NCBI GenBank assembly: GCA_022820025.1
Contig: JAJEGF010000025.1
Coordinates: forward strand, 247,253-311,252
Direction: 5' to 3'
Source of the DNA: Chloroflexota bacterium
GTDB lineage: Bacteria > Chloroflexota > UBA11872
DNA: 64,000 nucleotides
Numbering within the stretch: position 1 is the stretch's first letter; every line of letters starts with the position of its first letter. A program made the position numbers and the translations under genes. Positions 1-7,637 of this stretch are shown here, piece after piece. Below the pieces are notes generated by a model. That model saw nothing but the letters and a program-made list of their open reading frames with translations, was not told the DNA's origin and ran no database searches.

Positions 1-606
1 CAGTGCGGCAGCGGCGAGGAGACCCTCTCCTGGGCCAACGCCGGCGCCCGCGTTACCGGCGTCGACATCAGCCCCAGGCAGATCGAACTCGCCGCCCGCA
101 AGGCGCGGGACGCCGGCATCTCCGCCGAGTTCCTGGCCGCCGACGTCAGCGCCCGACCTGTGGAACTGGTTCCTGAGTCCTTCGACATCGTTTACACGGG
201 CGGCGGCGCCCTCGGCTGGCTCCCGGACCTCGATAGCTGGGCTGCCGTGGTCCACCAGTTGCTGAAGCCGTCCGGACGCCTGATCCTCAACGAGGAGCAC
301 CCGCAACTAGGCAACCTCGAGGTCCGCGACGGTTCCATCGCGATCGTTGGCGACTACTTCGACCGCCAACCCCACCGAACCACCGGCTGGCGCCACTTCG
401 CCGGGGCCGAACACGCACCCGAACCCAGGTGGGAGTTCCACCGGACCCTCGGCGACATCGTCACCAGCGTCGCCCGCGCCGGCCTCCGCATCGAAAGCCT
501 CCAGGAATTCCCCAGCACCGCGTCCTGGCGCTTCGGCGACGACCTCCCCACCATCCGTCGCCTCCTCGGCTCCTTCCTCCTCGTCGCCCGCAAGCCCGAC
601 GCCTAG
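1..606 (+). CDS. Class I SAM-dependent methyltransferase, 5' truncated by window edge
   Basis: The reading frame is open from base 1 to the TAG at 604-606, so the start lies outside the window. The first residues, CGSGEETL followed by VTGVDIS, are the SAM-binding motif I and the acidic end of strand beta-2. FDIVYTGGG further on fits motif IV. About 201 residues remain, and only the first strand of the fold seems to be missing. The family moves a methyl group from SAM to a small molecule or macromolecule; nothing visible indicates the substrate. The next gene is on the opposite strand. Confidence 0.85.
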   Translation, partial: QCGSGEETLSWANAGARVTGVDISPRQIELAARKARDAGISAEFLAADVSARPVELVPESFDIVYTGGGALGWLPDLDSWAAVVHQLLKPSGRLILNEEHPQLGNLEVRDGSIAIVGDYFDRQPHRTTGWRHFAGAEHAPEPRWEFHRTLGDIVTSVARAGLRIESLQEFPSTASWRFGDDLPTIRRLLGSFLLVARKPDA

Positions 607-631
607 CGCCGTCAACGAGGCGCGGGCTGGA

Positions 632-916
632 CTACGCCGCCACCAGCGGCTCGATCGAACTCAGATCCGTCGTCGCCCGCGCAACCTCCAGGTCGTACAT
701 CCGCTGCAAATTCAGCCAGAACTCCGGCGTCATCCCCAGCGCCTTCCCCAACCGCAACGCCGTATCCGCCGTTACTGACCGCCGCCCGTGAACAATCTCA
801 TTGATCCGCCGCGGCGGCACGCCCACGGTCCGCGCAAGGCGGTACTGTGTGACCTCAAGCTCCTCAAGCATCTCCGCCAGATGCGTTCCCGGATGGATCG
901 GCCCCATGCTGGCCAT
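632..916 (-). CDS. higA: HigA-family antitoxin, XRE helix-turn-helix
   Basis: This 94-residue protein begins HPGTHLAEMLEELEVTQYRL, the characteristic N-terminus of HigA/VapI antitoxins. A helix-turn-helix follows (VPPRRINEIVHGRRSV, about residues 33-48), then the family C-terminal segment MTPEFWLNLQRMYDL. It should bind its own promoter and neutralise the toxin encoded just upstream. I chose the ATG at 916 because AGGGAG lies about 10 bases before it. A longer frame reaches 1036 but would overlap the toxin gene and add non-conserved residues. The toxin stop is 13 bases upstream, so the order is toxin then antitoxin, as is usual for higBA. Confidence 0.88.
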   Translation of the reverse strand: MASMGPIHPGTHLAEMLEELEVTQYRLARTVGVPPRRINEIVHGRRSVTADTALRLGKALGMTPEFWLNLQRMYDLEVARATTDLSSIEPLVAA

Positions 917-929
917 GTCGTCGTGCTCC

Positions 930-1157
930 CTAGTGGTAGTCCGTGATTTCAATGTCCATGGCGCCCCGCCCGGTCCAACGAAAGCACACACGCCACTGGT
1001 CGTTGATGCGAATGCTGTACCAGCCTGCTCGGTCACCGCGCAACGCCTCGAGGCGATGCGACGGCGGCACGCTCAGGTCCGACAGCCTCGTCGCCGCGAC
1101 GACCCGCTGCAGCCGCATCCGTGCTCGTCGCTGAATGTCTACAGGAAGACGCCGCAC
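930..1157 (-). CDS. higB: HigB/RelE-family toxin; start codon problematic
   Basis: The frame encodes RLPVDIQRRARMRLQRV, then LRGDRAGWYSIRINDQWRVC and a C-terminal DIEITDYH, all diagnostic of HigB-type ribosome-dependent mRNA interferases (RelE fold). The first standard start in frame is GTG at 1157, which gives 75 residues. The family's conserved N-terminal segment (here ADRRAEQLFNGEF) lies upstream in the same frame at about 1158-1196. Between that segment and the preceding in-frame TGA (1275-1277) there is no ATG, GTG or TTG, only ATT/ATC codons. The toxin is therefore either 5'-truncated by a lost start, and perhaps inactive, or begins at a rare codon. It lies directly upstream of its antitoxin. 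Confidence 0.75.
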   Translation of the reverse strand: MRRLPVDIQRRARMRLQRVVAATRLSDLSVPPSHRLEALRGDRAGWYSIRINDQWRVCFRWTGRGAMDIEITDYH

Positions 1158-1573
1158 AAACTCCCCATTGAAGAGTTGTTCGGCGCGCCTATCGGCAAAC
1201 CGCCCTTCGCCTCGATGATAACGCGGCGGGATAATAGTCGCAACCCAGTCGTCCGAGGCGCGGAATCCCGGGCATCAGCCCCATCCGTCCGCCCCGGGGC
1301 GAGGGCCGCGCACCCTCAAGTAGAAACCTAGCAGAAGAGTCGGAAGCAACCGCGCCGGCTGGCGGGCATCGCTCAGACGGCGAGACCGATTCTCGCGCCC
1401 GGAGGTGACGCTGGGCAGAGCGACCCAAGGAATGCGATGCGCCTTTGCGGTCCCCGGCACAGGCAAGCCAAAGCGGTGCCGGTTCGTGTTACAGGCGGAG
1501 AGGGCCCGTCACCTGGTATCCAGACGCGGGCCCTCTTGGACCGTCAGTTTTGGCGGGAGCGCCGCCTTGGCGG
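1158..1573. other. Intergenic region between higB and the LRR gene
   Basis: The part up to about 1275 continues the open frame of the higB-like gene without a standard start codon. The rest shows no convincing gene; short frames here lack recognisable motifs. A strong hairpin at 1499-1536 is listed separately. Confidence 0.5.
1499..1536. terminator. Hairpin downstream of the LRR gene
   Basis: AGAGGGCCCG (1499-1508) pairs perfectly with CGGGCCCTCT (1527-1536). The 18-base loop can itself pair (CTGG with CCAG). It lies 38 bases past the stop of the minus-strand LRR gene. There is no T-run on either side, so termination is only a candidate role. Confidence 0.45.
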
Positions 1574-3382
1574 CTAGACCTCGGCCGGCGCTTCCTCCTC
1601 GTCAGCGGAAGGCTCGCAGAGCGGCAGTCCCAGTTCGTCTACGTCGTTACGCGTGCCCTGCGCCAACGCCGCTGGCACGCATCCGGTGAAGTCGTTCCCC
1701 GCGAGGAACAGTCTCTGTAGATTGACGAGACCTTCGAGCGCGGCCGGAATCTCACCAGTTAGCCGGTTCTGCTCCAGGCCCAACACCGTCAGGCTGCTGA
1801 GGTTGCCCAGCTCGGCGGGGATCGGGCCACTGAGCTGGTTGTGCCTGAGCCAGAGCTCATCCAGATTGACGAGGTTGCCCAGTTCGGCCGGAATCGCTCC
1901 GCTCAAGCGGTTGTGATCCAGGTCCAGTTGGGTAAGGCCGGTGAGATTGCCCAATTCCGCGGGAATCGGGCCGCTCAACTGGTTGGACCAGAGCCCGATC
2001 CAGACGACATCGGGGAGATTGCCCAACTCGGCGGGGATGGGGCCGCTGAGCTGGTTCAACGTGAAGTCCATGTGGGTGAGGGTGGTGAGGTTGCCCAGTT
2101 CGGGCGGAATCGCCCCGGTGAGCTCGTTGATCCCGAGCGCCACCCACTCCAGGCTCTCCATGTCGCCCAGCTCCGCGGGAATGGACCCGCTCAGTTGATT
2201 GGCCCAAAGGGAGAGACGGGTCACCTTGTCAAGGTCGCCGATCGTGGCCGGAATCCCGCCCGTGAGCTGGTTCCCAAAGAGGTCCAGGTTCGTCAGACCG
2301 GTGAGTTGGCCGATTGCCGACGGGATCTGGCCGCTCAACTGGTTCTGCGAGAGGTCCAGCTCGCTCACGCGGCCAGCGCCGACGGTGACGCCGTACCACT
2401 GGCGCAGCGGTGCGTTGCTGAGCCAGTTGGTGTTGAGGTTCCAGTTTGGGCCGTCCAACGCGTCGTAGAGCGCAACGAGCGCGTCGCGGTCGGCGTGGTA
2501 CTGCGCAATCCGCGCGCCAACGCCCGAGACTTCCTGGACGACAAGCTCCTGGCCATCCTCCAGGGGCTCCGCGGCACGGAAGCTCTCAAACGCCTGATGG
2601 ATATCAAACGGGTACATCGCGTCGCGGGCGGCGTCGCCCAGGAAGCGCAGATGTACCAGTTCGGGGCTGTCCGGCCGGTGTTCGAATACCGCGGCCTGGA
2701 AATACTGGCGGATCACGCCTGGAGCGGCGCTCCCGAGATTGAAGACGGCGCCGAGCGCATCGTCCGGGCGAGCCTCGGACTTGGGGTGGCCGAAGGCCTG
2801 CAGACCGCCCAGGGCATTGAAGAAGTCCAGGAAGCCGGTCGGCGTGCCGTCGACGGCGACGTTGGACACGCGGTGGCCCCACGGCCCCAGCGGCAGGCCA
2901 GGCTGCTCGCTGAGCAGGTCCGGCTCCGCGCCCAGACCGCCGAGGTCGTCCCAGACCAGCCGGCGCTCCATGTGCCAGCCGCCGTCGCGTTCCTGGCAAT
3001 CCACGATGCCGCGCTGGTAGTACTGGGTGAGGCTGCCCGCGCGCTCGGCGATGACCTCGGAGGTGGCGTAGCCCCAGCGATCAACATCGCCAGTCGCCCG
3101 GTAAAACGTCAGGAAGTCGCAGGCTATCTCGACGTCGCCGACCGACAACATCAGGTCGGGAATGTTGTGGCCCAGGGTTTCGTCGGGCTGTGTGAAGGCG
3201 GAACGCTCGACCACGGCGGAGGGCCCACTGGTCGCCATTTCGTCCGCGTCGTGCTGATCCGCCACGACGGGCGCCGCAAACGCCACAAAGGCCAGCAGCG
3301 ACAGGACGGCAATCGCCGCGATTCGGCGTGAATGTCCACTCAGCCTTCCAGCCCGGGAACGCCGGGCAACCAGACTCTTCAT
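1574..3382 (-). CDS. Secreted leucine-rich-repeat protein with LGFP-like N-terminal region
   Basis: About 602 residues. The N-terminus has a basic start and a hydrophobic core ending AAPVVADQ, a Sec signal peptide. Residues of roughly 80-290 contain WGYATSE and GLQAFGHPKSE, similar to LGFP-type repeats of cell-wall or extracellular proteins. A linker VALYDALDGPNWNLNTNWLS precedes ten 24-residue plant-type leucine-rich repeats (about residues 335-580; pattern LxxLxLxxNxLSGxIPxELGNL). The tail is acidic. Such proteins usually mediate extracellular binding; the ligand is unknown. I chose ATG 3382 because it starts the signal peptide and GGAGG lies about 13 bases upstream; an in-frame start at 3430 is less likely. 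The gene is monocistronic. Confidence 0.85.
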   Translation of the reverse strand: MKSLVARRSRAGRLSGHSRRIAAIAVLSLLAFVAFAAPVVADQHDADEMATSGPSAVVERSAFTQPDETLGHNIPDLMLSVGDVEIACDFLTFYRATGDVDRWGYATSEVIAERAGSLTQYYQRGIVDCQERDGGWHMERRLVWDDLGGLGAEPDLLSEQPGLPLGPWGHRVSNVAVDGTPTGFLDFFNALGGLQAFGHPKSEARPDDALGAVFNLGSAAPGVIRQYFQAAVFEHRPDSPELVHLRFLGDAARDAMYPFDIHQAFESFRAAEPLEDGQELVVQEVSGVGARIAQYHADRDALVALYDALDGPNWNLNTNWLSNAPLRQWYGVTVGAGRVSELDLSQNQLSGQIPSAIGQLTGLTNLDLFGNQLTGGIPATIGDLDKVTRLSLWANQLSGSIPAELGDMESLEWVALGINELTGAIPPELGNLTTLTHMDFTLNQLSGPIPAELGNLPDVVWIGLWSNQLSGPIPAELGNLTGLTQLDLDHNRLSGAIPAELGNLVNLDELWLRHNQLSGPIPAELGNLSSLTVLGLEQNRLTGEIPAALEGLVNLQRLFLAGNDFTGCVPAALAQGTRNDVDELGLPLCEPSADEEEAPAEV

Positions 3383-3542
3383 AGCTCTTGCGAAACCTCC
3401 CGTGATTGCACAGCCGCCCGTAATCCTCATGTCAAGCTTAAGACTCGCGTTTGACCGGCGCGAGACGACACCGCCCGAAGCCGCGCACTCCGGGACCGGC
3501 GGCGCCGAACGCCGAGATGCTTCTCGCGCGGCGGCGATTCAG

Positions 3543-4628
3543 TCAGCGCGCGGGGCCGTAGGCCTCCATGGTCTGGAGGGCGATGCGGTCCCAGCCCAGT
3601 TCGTCGGCAACGAGGTGGGCCGCCCGGGTTCGCTCGGCGAGATTCCAGTCCTGGGCGTTCCGCATCGCGGCACGCAGGGCCGGGATATTGGCCGGTGGTA
3701 CCAGGACGCCGGCGCCGGTGTCGTCGAGAAGCTCGGGGATGCAGCCGACACGTGTGGCAATGATGGGGCAGCCGAAGCCCAGCGCAGTGATGATGGCTCC
3801 GCTGGTCAGGGCATCGCGATACGGGAATACGGCCACATCGCAGGCGTGGAAGTAGACCTGCAACTTGTCGATGGGGACTTTGCCCTCGTGCATCAGAATC
3901 CGTGGATCGCCCAGGGGCTCGTTGCCCACGGCGCCGTCGTAGAACCGATGGCGCTGCCCGGCCACGACGAGGCGCAGGTGATCGCCGTCCAGTCCCTTGA
4001 AGGCTTCCAGCATGTCGTCGTGGCCCTTGTAGCCGCGGATGTTGCCGAAGGAGGTGTAGACGAAGGCGTCGTCGGGGATCCCGAGTTCACGGCGGGCGTC
4101 CTGGCGGGTGACGTCGGCGGGATAGGCGTTGCGGAAATCGCCGTGCGGAATGACGAACAGACTGCGCCGGCGGATAAAGCGCCGGGTATAGGCGCGGGCC
4201 GCGTACTCGCAGTGGCAGATGATGGAGTTGGCCAGCAGGGCCATGACGTAGCGGCCGACGACGTCGACGCCCCAATGCGGGCGTTCGTGGGGCAGCATGT
4301 TGTGGAGCGTCCAGATGACGCGGTAGCCGAGGATGCGGGCAAGCAGGAGGGACAGGGCGAAGAGGCCCATCCGCACCCAGGCCGCGGTGGCGGCGGGGGT
4401 GTTGGTGACGCCCAGGAGCCAGTGCAGGTGGATGCCGTGGATGCGGCCTCGGTTTATCCAGACCCAGCGGAGGTTGACGCTGGGGGTGTCGGCGGTGGGG
4501 TAGAGGCTGATGAGTTCGAACGAGTATCCGTGGCGCTGGAGCGCCTCGACCAGCAGCCCGCCGTAGGGATTGCCGAGCATGTTGCGGTAGTTGAAGAGGC
4601 TCGGATCCCAGCTGAATGCGACGCGCAT
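3543..4628 (-). CDS. Glycosyltransferase family 4 (group 1)
   Basis: A 361-residue protein with the two-domain GT-B organisation. The N-terminal half holds VIWTLHNMLPHE; the C-terminal half begins VYTSFGNIRGYKG and carries the nucleotide-sugar site DALTSGAIITALGFGCPIIA with GCIPELL, the usual EX7E-type region of GT4 enzymes. It should transfer a sugar from a nucleotide donor in the cytoplasm, for exopolysaccharide, glycolipid or glycoprotein synthesis. Acceptor and sugar cannot be inferred. It lies 36 bases downstream of the next gene on the same strand, so the two may be co-transcribed. Confidence 0.87.
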   Translation of the reverse strand: MRVAFSWDPSLFNYRNMLGNPYGGLLVEALQRHGYSFELISLYPTADTPSVNLRWVWINRGRIHGIHLHWLLGVTNTPAATAAWVRMGLFALSLLLARILGYRVIWTLHNMLPHERPHWGVDVVGRYVMALLANSIICHCEYAARAYTRRFIRRRSLFVIPHGDFRNAYPADVTRQDARRELGIPDDAFVYTSFGNIRGYKGHDDMLEAFKGLDGDHLRLVVAGQRHRFYDGAVGNEPLGDPRILMHEGKVPIDKLQVYFHACDVAVFPYRDALTSGAIITALGFGCPIIATRVGCIPELLDDTGAGVLVPPANIPALRAAMRNAQDWNLAERTRAAHLVADELGWDRIALQTMEAYGPAR

Positions 4629-4664
4629 GGTCAGTTGCTCTCCTGAAGTGGACGCGGCGTGTTC

Positions 4665-5519
4665 CTAGGCATGCGCGGCATGGATAAGACTGTCCAACTC
4701 GGCGTATTCGTGCCTGGCGGCGGCTACGGACGTTTCCCAGTCGGGCCAGGCGCATTCGGATTCGTTGGCGATCCACCCTGTGTAGCCGCCGGCGGCAAGC
4801 CGGCGCAGGGTGTCGCGGTTGCCCACGTCGCCCTCGCCCAGCGGTACGTGGACGTAATAGCGGCCGTCAACTTCCAGGGTGTGTCCGTCGGCGTTTGGCA
4901 GGGCGCGCATGTCCTTGACGTGGACATCGAAGATTCGCGTACCGAGTTGGGCGACATCGTCCGCGCCGACGGACGTGGCGGCGGCGTGCAGGTTGCCGGT
5001 GTCGAGGGCGGCGCCGAGGTTTGGGTGGTCGATGGCGTCGACCAGGCGGCAGGTGGCGGCGGTGCTGGAGGCGAGCCCCTGGGCGTGGACCTCGATGGTG
5101 ACGCGGACGCCGGCTTCCGCGGCGATAGACGCAGCCTGGCCGTACCAGGCCGCCGCGGCCGCCAATTCATCGGGGTTGCCGACCGACAGGCCGTCGGCTC
5201 CGCCCCAGAGGCGGAGCAAGCCAGCGCCAAGGATGTTGGCGGCCTCGAGGGCGCGGCGGACACCATCCATTTCGGACCGGGCGGGTTCGCCGGTGAAGGA
5301 CTGGGGGCGGCCGAGGCCGGAGGCGAGCCCGACGACCTGCAGGCCGGCGTCTGCGAGGATTCGCGAACCCTCGCGGCCGGAGGAGCCGGGATTGTCCAGG
5401 TCCAGGTGCGGCGGGCGGCACATGAGGGCGACGCCGGAATAGCCGATGTCGCTGGCCGCCGGCGCCACCCGGTCAAGGGGGTATCCGCCGAACATGAGCG
5501 TATGAAGCGCCGCTCGCAT
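4665..5519 (-). CDS. Sugar phosphate isomerase/epimerase family (AP endonuclease 2-like TIM barrel)
   Basis: A 284-residue protein with family features: an N-terminal barrel strand (MRAALHTLMFGGYPL), GLRLWGG-like ILGAGLLRLWGGADGL, the metal-ligand segment VTIEVHAQGL, the ALDTGNLH strand and IFDVHVKDM. These match xylose-isomerase-like TIM-barrel isomerases and epimerases acting on sugars, inosose or hydroxypyruvate. The exact substrate is unknown. ATG 5519 was chosen because conservation starts there; the frame is open upstream to 5660 but that segment looks non-coding. It probably precedes the glycosyltransferase in one transcript. Confidence 0.8.
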   Translation of the reverse strand: MRAALHTLMFGGYPLDRVAPAASDIGYSGVALMCRPPHLDLDNPGSSGREGSRILADAGLQVVGLASGLGRPQSFTGEPARSEMDGVRRALEAANILGAGLLRLWGGADGLSVGNPDELAAAAAWYGQAASIAAEAGVRVTIEVHAQGLASSTAATCRLVDAIDHPNLGAALDTGNLHAAATSVGADDVAQLGTRIFDVHVKDMRALPNADGHTLEVDGRYYVHVPLGEGDVGNRDTLRRLAAGGYTGWIANESECAWPDWETSVAAARHEYAELDSLIHAAHA

Positions 5520-5740
5520 GGCCGGGTCTCCAGACCGTACGCGGCGCAAGCGTAACGCTTTGGGCAGAGGCCGTTTACCGCCGGTGCGGAAGCATGAGAT
5601 TCCGGCCGCTGTCGAAAGCGGACGCAGGTCCTTCGCCAACCGAGGCGTCGGGAGGGACACTTGGTGGCGCGTGGGGAAGGGAGCGCGTTACATTGACTGC
5701 TTGAAGCCAACAACCAACGGCCTACCCTGGGGGACCGAGT

Positions 5741-6307
5741 ATGAAGATTTCGCTGCGCCGAGGATTGATCGGCGCTGTGGCGGTCGCGCTGGTCGCGCTC
5801 GCCGTGCTTGCGGCGTGTGAACCTCCGGGGATCACCGAGTTTCCCGAGCCCGCCTGCGTTGCGACGGGCGACTGCCCGCCGAACCCCTGCCCTGACAACG
5901 AGGCCGTGTTGGCCGAGGGTGAGCAGATCTACCTGACGACCTGCGCCACCTGCCACGGCTATGCGGCGGATGGCTTTGGCCCGCAGTACCAGCTGTATTC
6001 GCCGCGGCCGGCGAGCTTCAAGACCGAGGAATTCCAAGCCGAGCTCAGCGGCAACCCGGGCGCGGTCTTCCTGAAGGCCTGGCACGGCAACACCGAGATC
6101 GGCGAAGACGATGTCGGTGACGTGCCGCACAGCCTGCCGCAACAGCTGGGCACCCAGCACACCGAGTTCAAGGTCGCGACGCAGACTCGCGAGAACCTTC
6201 GCGAGCAGTGCATGGCCGATGCGCCGCGACCGACGGATACCAGCGGCATGACCGAAGAAGAACTCTGGAAGGTGGTGCGCTTCCTGCGCACCGCGCCGGG
6301 CCGCTAG
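5741..6307 (+). CDS. Cytochrome c family lipoprotein
   Basis: A 188-residue protein. The N-terminus is a lipoprotein signal with lipobox LAAC (Cys26), so it is probably anchored on the outer face of the membrane. A single haem-attachment motif CATCH lies at residues 68-72, and a C-terminal helix EELWKVVRFLR closes a cytochrome c fold. It should carry electrons to or from an unidentified oxidoreductase. The distal Met ligand is not obvious; no MP motif lies where it is normally found. A proline- and cysteine-rich stretch (residues 38-51) separates anchor and domain. The ATG follows GGGGGACC. A strong hairpin follows the gene. Confidence 0.88.
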   Translation: MKISLRRGLIGAVAVALVALAVLAACEPPGITEFPEPACVATGDCPPNPCPDNEAVLAEGEQIYLTTCATCHGYAADGFGPQYQLYSPRPASFKTEEFQAELSGNPGAVFLKAWHGNTEIGEDDVGDVPHSLPQQLGTQHTEFKVATQTRENLREQCMADAPRPTDTSGMTEEELWKVVRFLRTAPGR

Positions 6308-6329
6308 CTCGCTCAGGGTCCGCTCGCGT

Positions 6330-6362
6330 CGAGGGGCGCCGGGGTACACCCGGCGCCCCTCG
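6330..6362 (+). terminator. Hairpin terminator after the cytochrome gene
   Basis: A perfect 14-bp stem, 6330-6343 with 6349-6362 (CGAGGGGCGCCGGG and its complement), with a 5-base loop, starts 23 bases after the stop codon. It has no T-run, as is common for high-GC terminators. Confidence 0.7.
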
Positions 6363-6415
6363 GGCGTTAACCGAGGCCCTCAACGCATGCCTTTGATTCT
6401 GGAAGGCGCCGTAGC

Positions 6416-6443
6416 TTGACGGAGCACGTCTTTTGTGTAGAGT
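6416..6443 (+). promoter_or_regulatory. Candidate sigma-70-type promoter of the zinc-ribbon gene
   Basis: TTGACG (6416-6421) and TAGAGT (6438-6443) are separated by 16 bases. They lie about 80 bases before the ATG at 6522. The match was made by eye. Confidence 0.45.
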
Positions 6444-6521
6444 GGAAGTGCTGACAACGGCGTCAGCCCGAAGACCGGATCGTGGAGATCTGGCGGAAGT
6501 TCCCGCAATGAGGAGGGAACC

Positions 6522-6713
6522 ATGACTCACTACGTCGGCCCACGGGCCACCTACACCGCGACCAGCGGCCACGAAGCTTGCGCCCGCTGCGGTGGGCGCG
6601 GATCGCTTCGGTACGCCCCCACCGGTCGCCACGTCAGCCGCGCCCACTACGGTGAGACGGCTTTCTGGCGCACGTGCTCCCGCTGCCAAGGCACGGGGCA
6701 CACCCAGGAGTAG
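6522..6713 (+). CDS. Tiny protein with two DnaJ-type CxxCxGxG zinc motifs
   Basis: 63 residues. It holds CARCGGRG (Cys20, Cys23) and CSRCQGTG (Cys52, Cys55), two halves of a DnaJ-like zinc-binding module separated by a 28-residue loop rich in Arg and His. Four cysteines can hold one zinc ion. Such mini-proteins occur as chaperone-like or RNA-associated factors, but no function can be assigned. GAGGAGGG lies just before the ATG, a promoter-like sequence lies upstream and a strong terminator downstream, so it looks like an independent expressed gene. Confidence 0.8.
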   Translation: MTHYVGPRATYTATSGHEACARCGGRGSLRYAPTGRHVSRAHYGETAFWRTCSRCQGTGHTQE

Positions 6714-6756
6714 GACGCCGCTCCAGCAGTAGTCCCGTGGACGCACGGTGATGAAC

Positions 6757-6782
6757 GGAACCCCCGCCGCGGCGGGGGTTCC
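6757..6782. terminator. Bidirectional hairpin terminator between convergent genes
   Basis: GGAACCCCCGCC (6757-6768) and GGCGGGGGTTCC (6771-6782) form a perfect stem. It lies between the plus-strand zinc-ribbon gene and the minus-strand SDR gene and can serve both. Confidence 0.75.
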
Positions 6783-6821
6783 AGTCTGTTGCGGACGTGC
6801 CGGTGTGGCCGGCGCGCGGCG

Positions 6822-7562
6822 CTACAGCCCGCAACCGCTGTCCATCACCAGCACCTCGCCCGTCATGATGGGGTTCTCGACCAGCAGGAGCACGCCGGCG
6901 GCAATGTCCTCTGGCGTGGCGGCGCGATTGACGGGACTGCGGTCGACAGCCCGTTGCAGAAAATCTTCGTGCCCGATCATCCAACGCGTGTCGATGGGGC
7001 CGGGAGCCACGCTGTTGACACGAATCTCGGGCGCCAGCGTGCGGGCCAGCGACTTGGTGATGGTGTTCAGCGCGCCCTTGGAGGCCGCGTAGGCGATGGA
7101 GGAGCCGGTGCCGGTGATGCCCGACAGCGACGAGATGCTGACGATCACACCGTCGCCGCCGGCTTTCAGGTGCGGGGCGGCGGCGCGGCTGACGAAGAAG
7201 GGGCCCTTGAGGTTGACGGCCAGGATGCGGTCCCAGTACTCGTCCTTCATGCCGTCCAGGTCGTCGTAATCGACGAAGAACGTGGTGCCGGCGCTGTTGA
7301 CCACGATGTCCAGGCGGCCGAAGGCGGCGACGGTCTGCTCCACCATGGCCACGACCGCGGCATCCGACGCAACGTCGGCCTGGATGGCCAGACCCTCGAC
7401 GCCGTGCGCCTGGATGTCGCTGGCGGTTTCGGCGGCTTCGTCGGCTGAGCGCGAGTAGTTGACGGCCACGTTGGCGCCGCGTTTGGCCAGCATGAGCGCG
7501 GTGGCGCGGCCCACGCCGGTTCCGCCGCCGGTGACCAGTGCGGCCTTGCCCTGTAACGACAT
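6822..7562 (-). CDS. Short-chain dehydrogenase/reductase (SDR)
   Basis: A 246-residue classical SDR. The cofactor motif GGGTGVGRA lies near residue 13, NSAG near 90, the catalytic Ser in SISSLSG and the YAASKGAL Tyr/Lys pair near 155-159. RSADEA after the second strand suggests NADP(H) preference. The C-terminus has the usual GEVLVMDSG. The substrate is unknown; it resembles FabG-like 3-oxoacyl or sugar dehydrogenases. ATG 7562 is preceded by AAGGAG at 9 bases, which decides against the longer frame to 7583. It is divergent from the GNAT gene. Confidence 0.85.
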   Translation of the reverse strand: MSLQGKAALVTGGGTGVGRATALMLAKRGANVAVNYSRSADEAAETASDIQAHGVEGLAIQADVASDAAVVAMVEQTVAAFGRLDIVVNSAGTTFFVDYDDLDGMKDEYWDRILAVNLKGPFFVSRAAAPHLKAGGDGVIVSISSLSGITGTGSSIAYAASKGALNTITKSLARTLAPEIRVNSVAPGPIDTRWMIGHEDFLQRAVDRSPVNRAATPEDIAAGVLLLVENPIMTGEVLVMDSGCGL

Positions 7563-7637
7563 GCGTCCTGCTCCTTCATTCACGTGTCAGAGCGGCTATT
7601 GTGGCACCCAGGAACGCAGCACCGGAGTTGAAACGGC

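Noticed and set aside
1640..2376. Regularly spaced repeats as a possible CRISPR array
   Set aside because: The period is 72 bases without unique spacers, in frame with leucine-rich repeats.
1841..3331. Long plus-strand frame (496 codons) opposite the LRR gene
   Set aside because: It is the antisense of repeated GC-rich codons, with low complexity and no start signal or motifs.
4724..6349. Long minus-strand frame (541 codons) across the isomerase and cytochrome genes
   Set aside because: It overlaps two well-supported genes on other frames and is Ala/Pro/Ser-rich without motifs.
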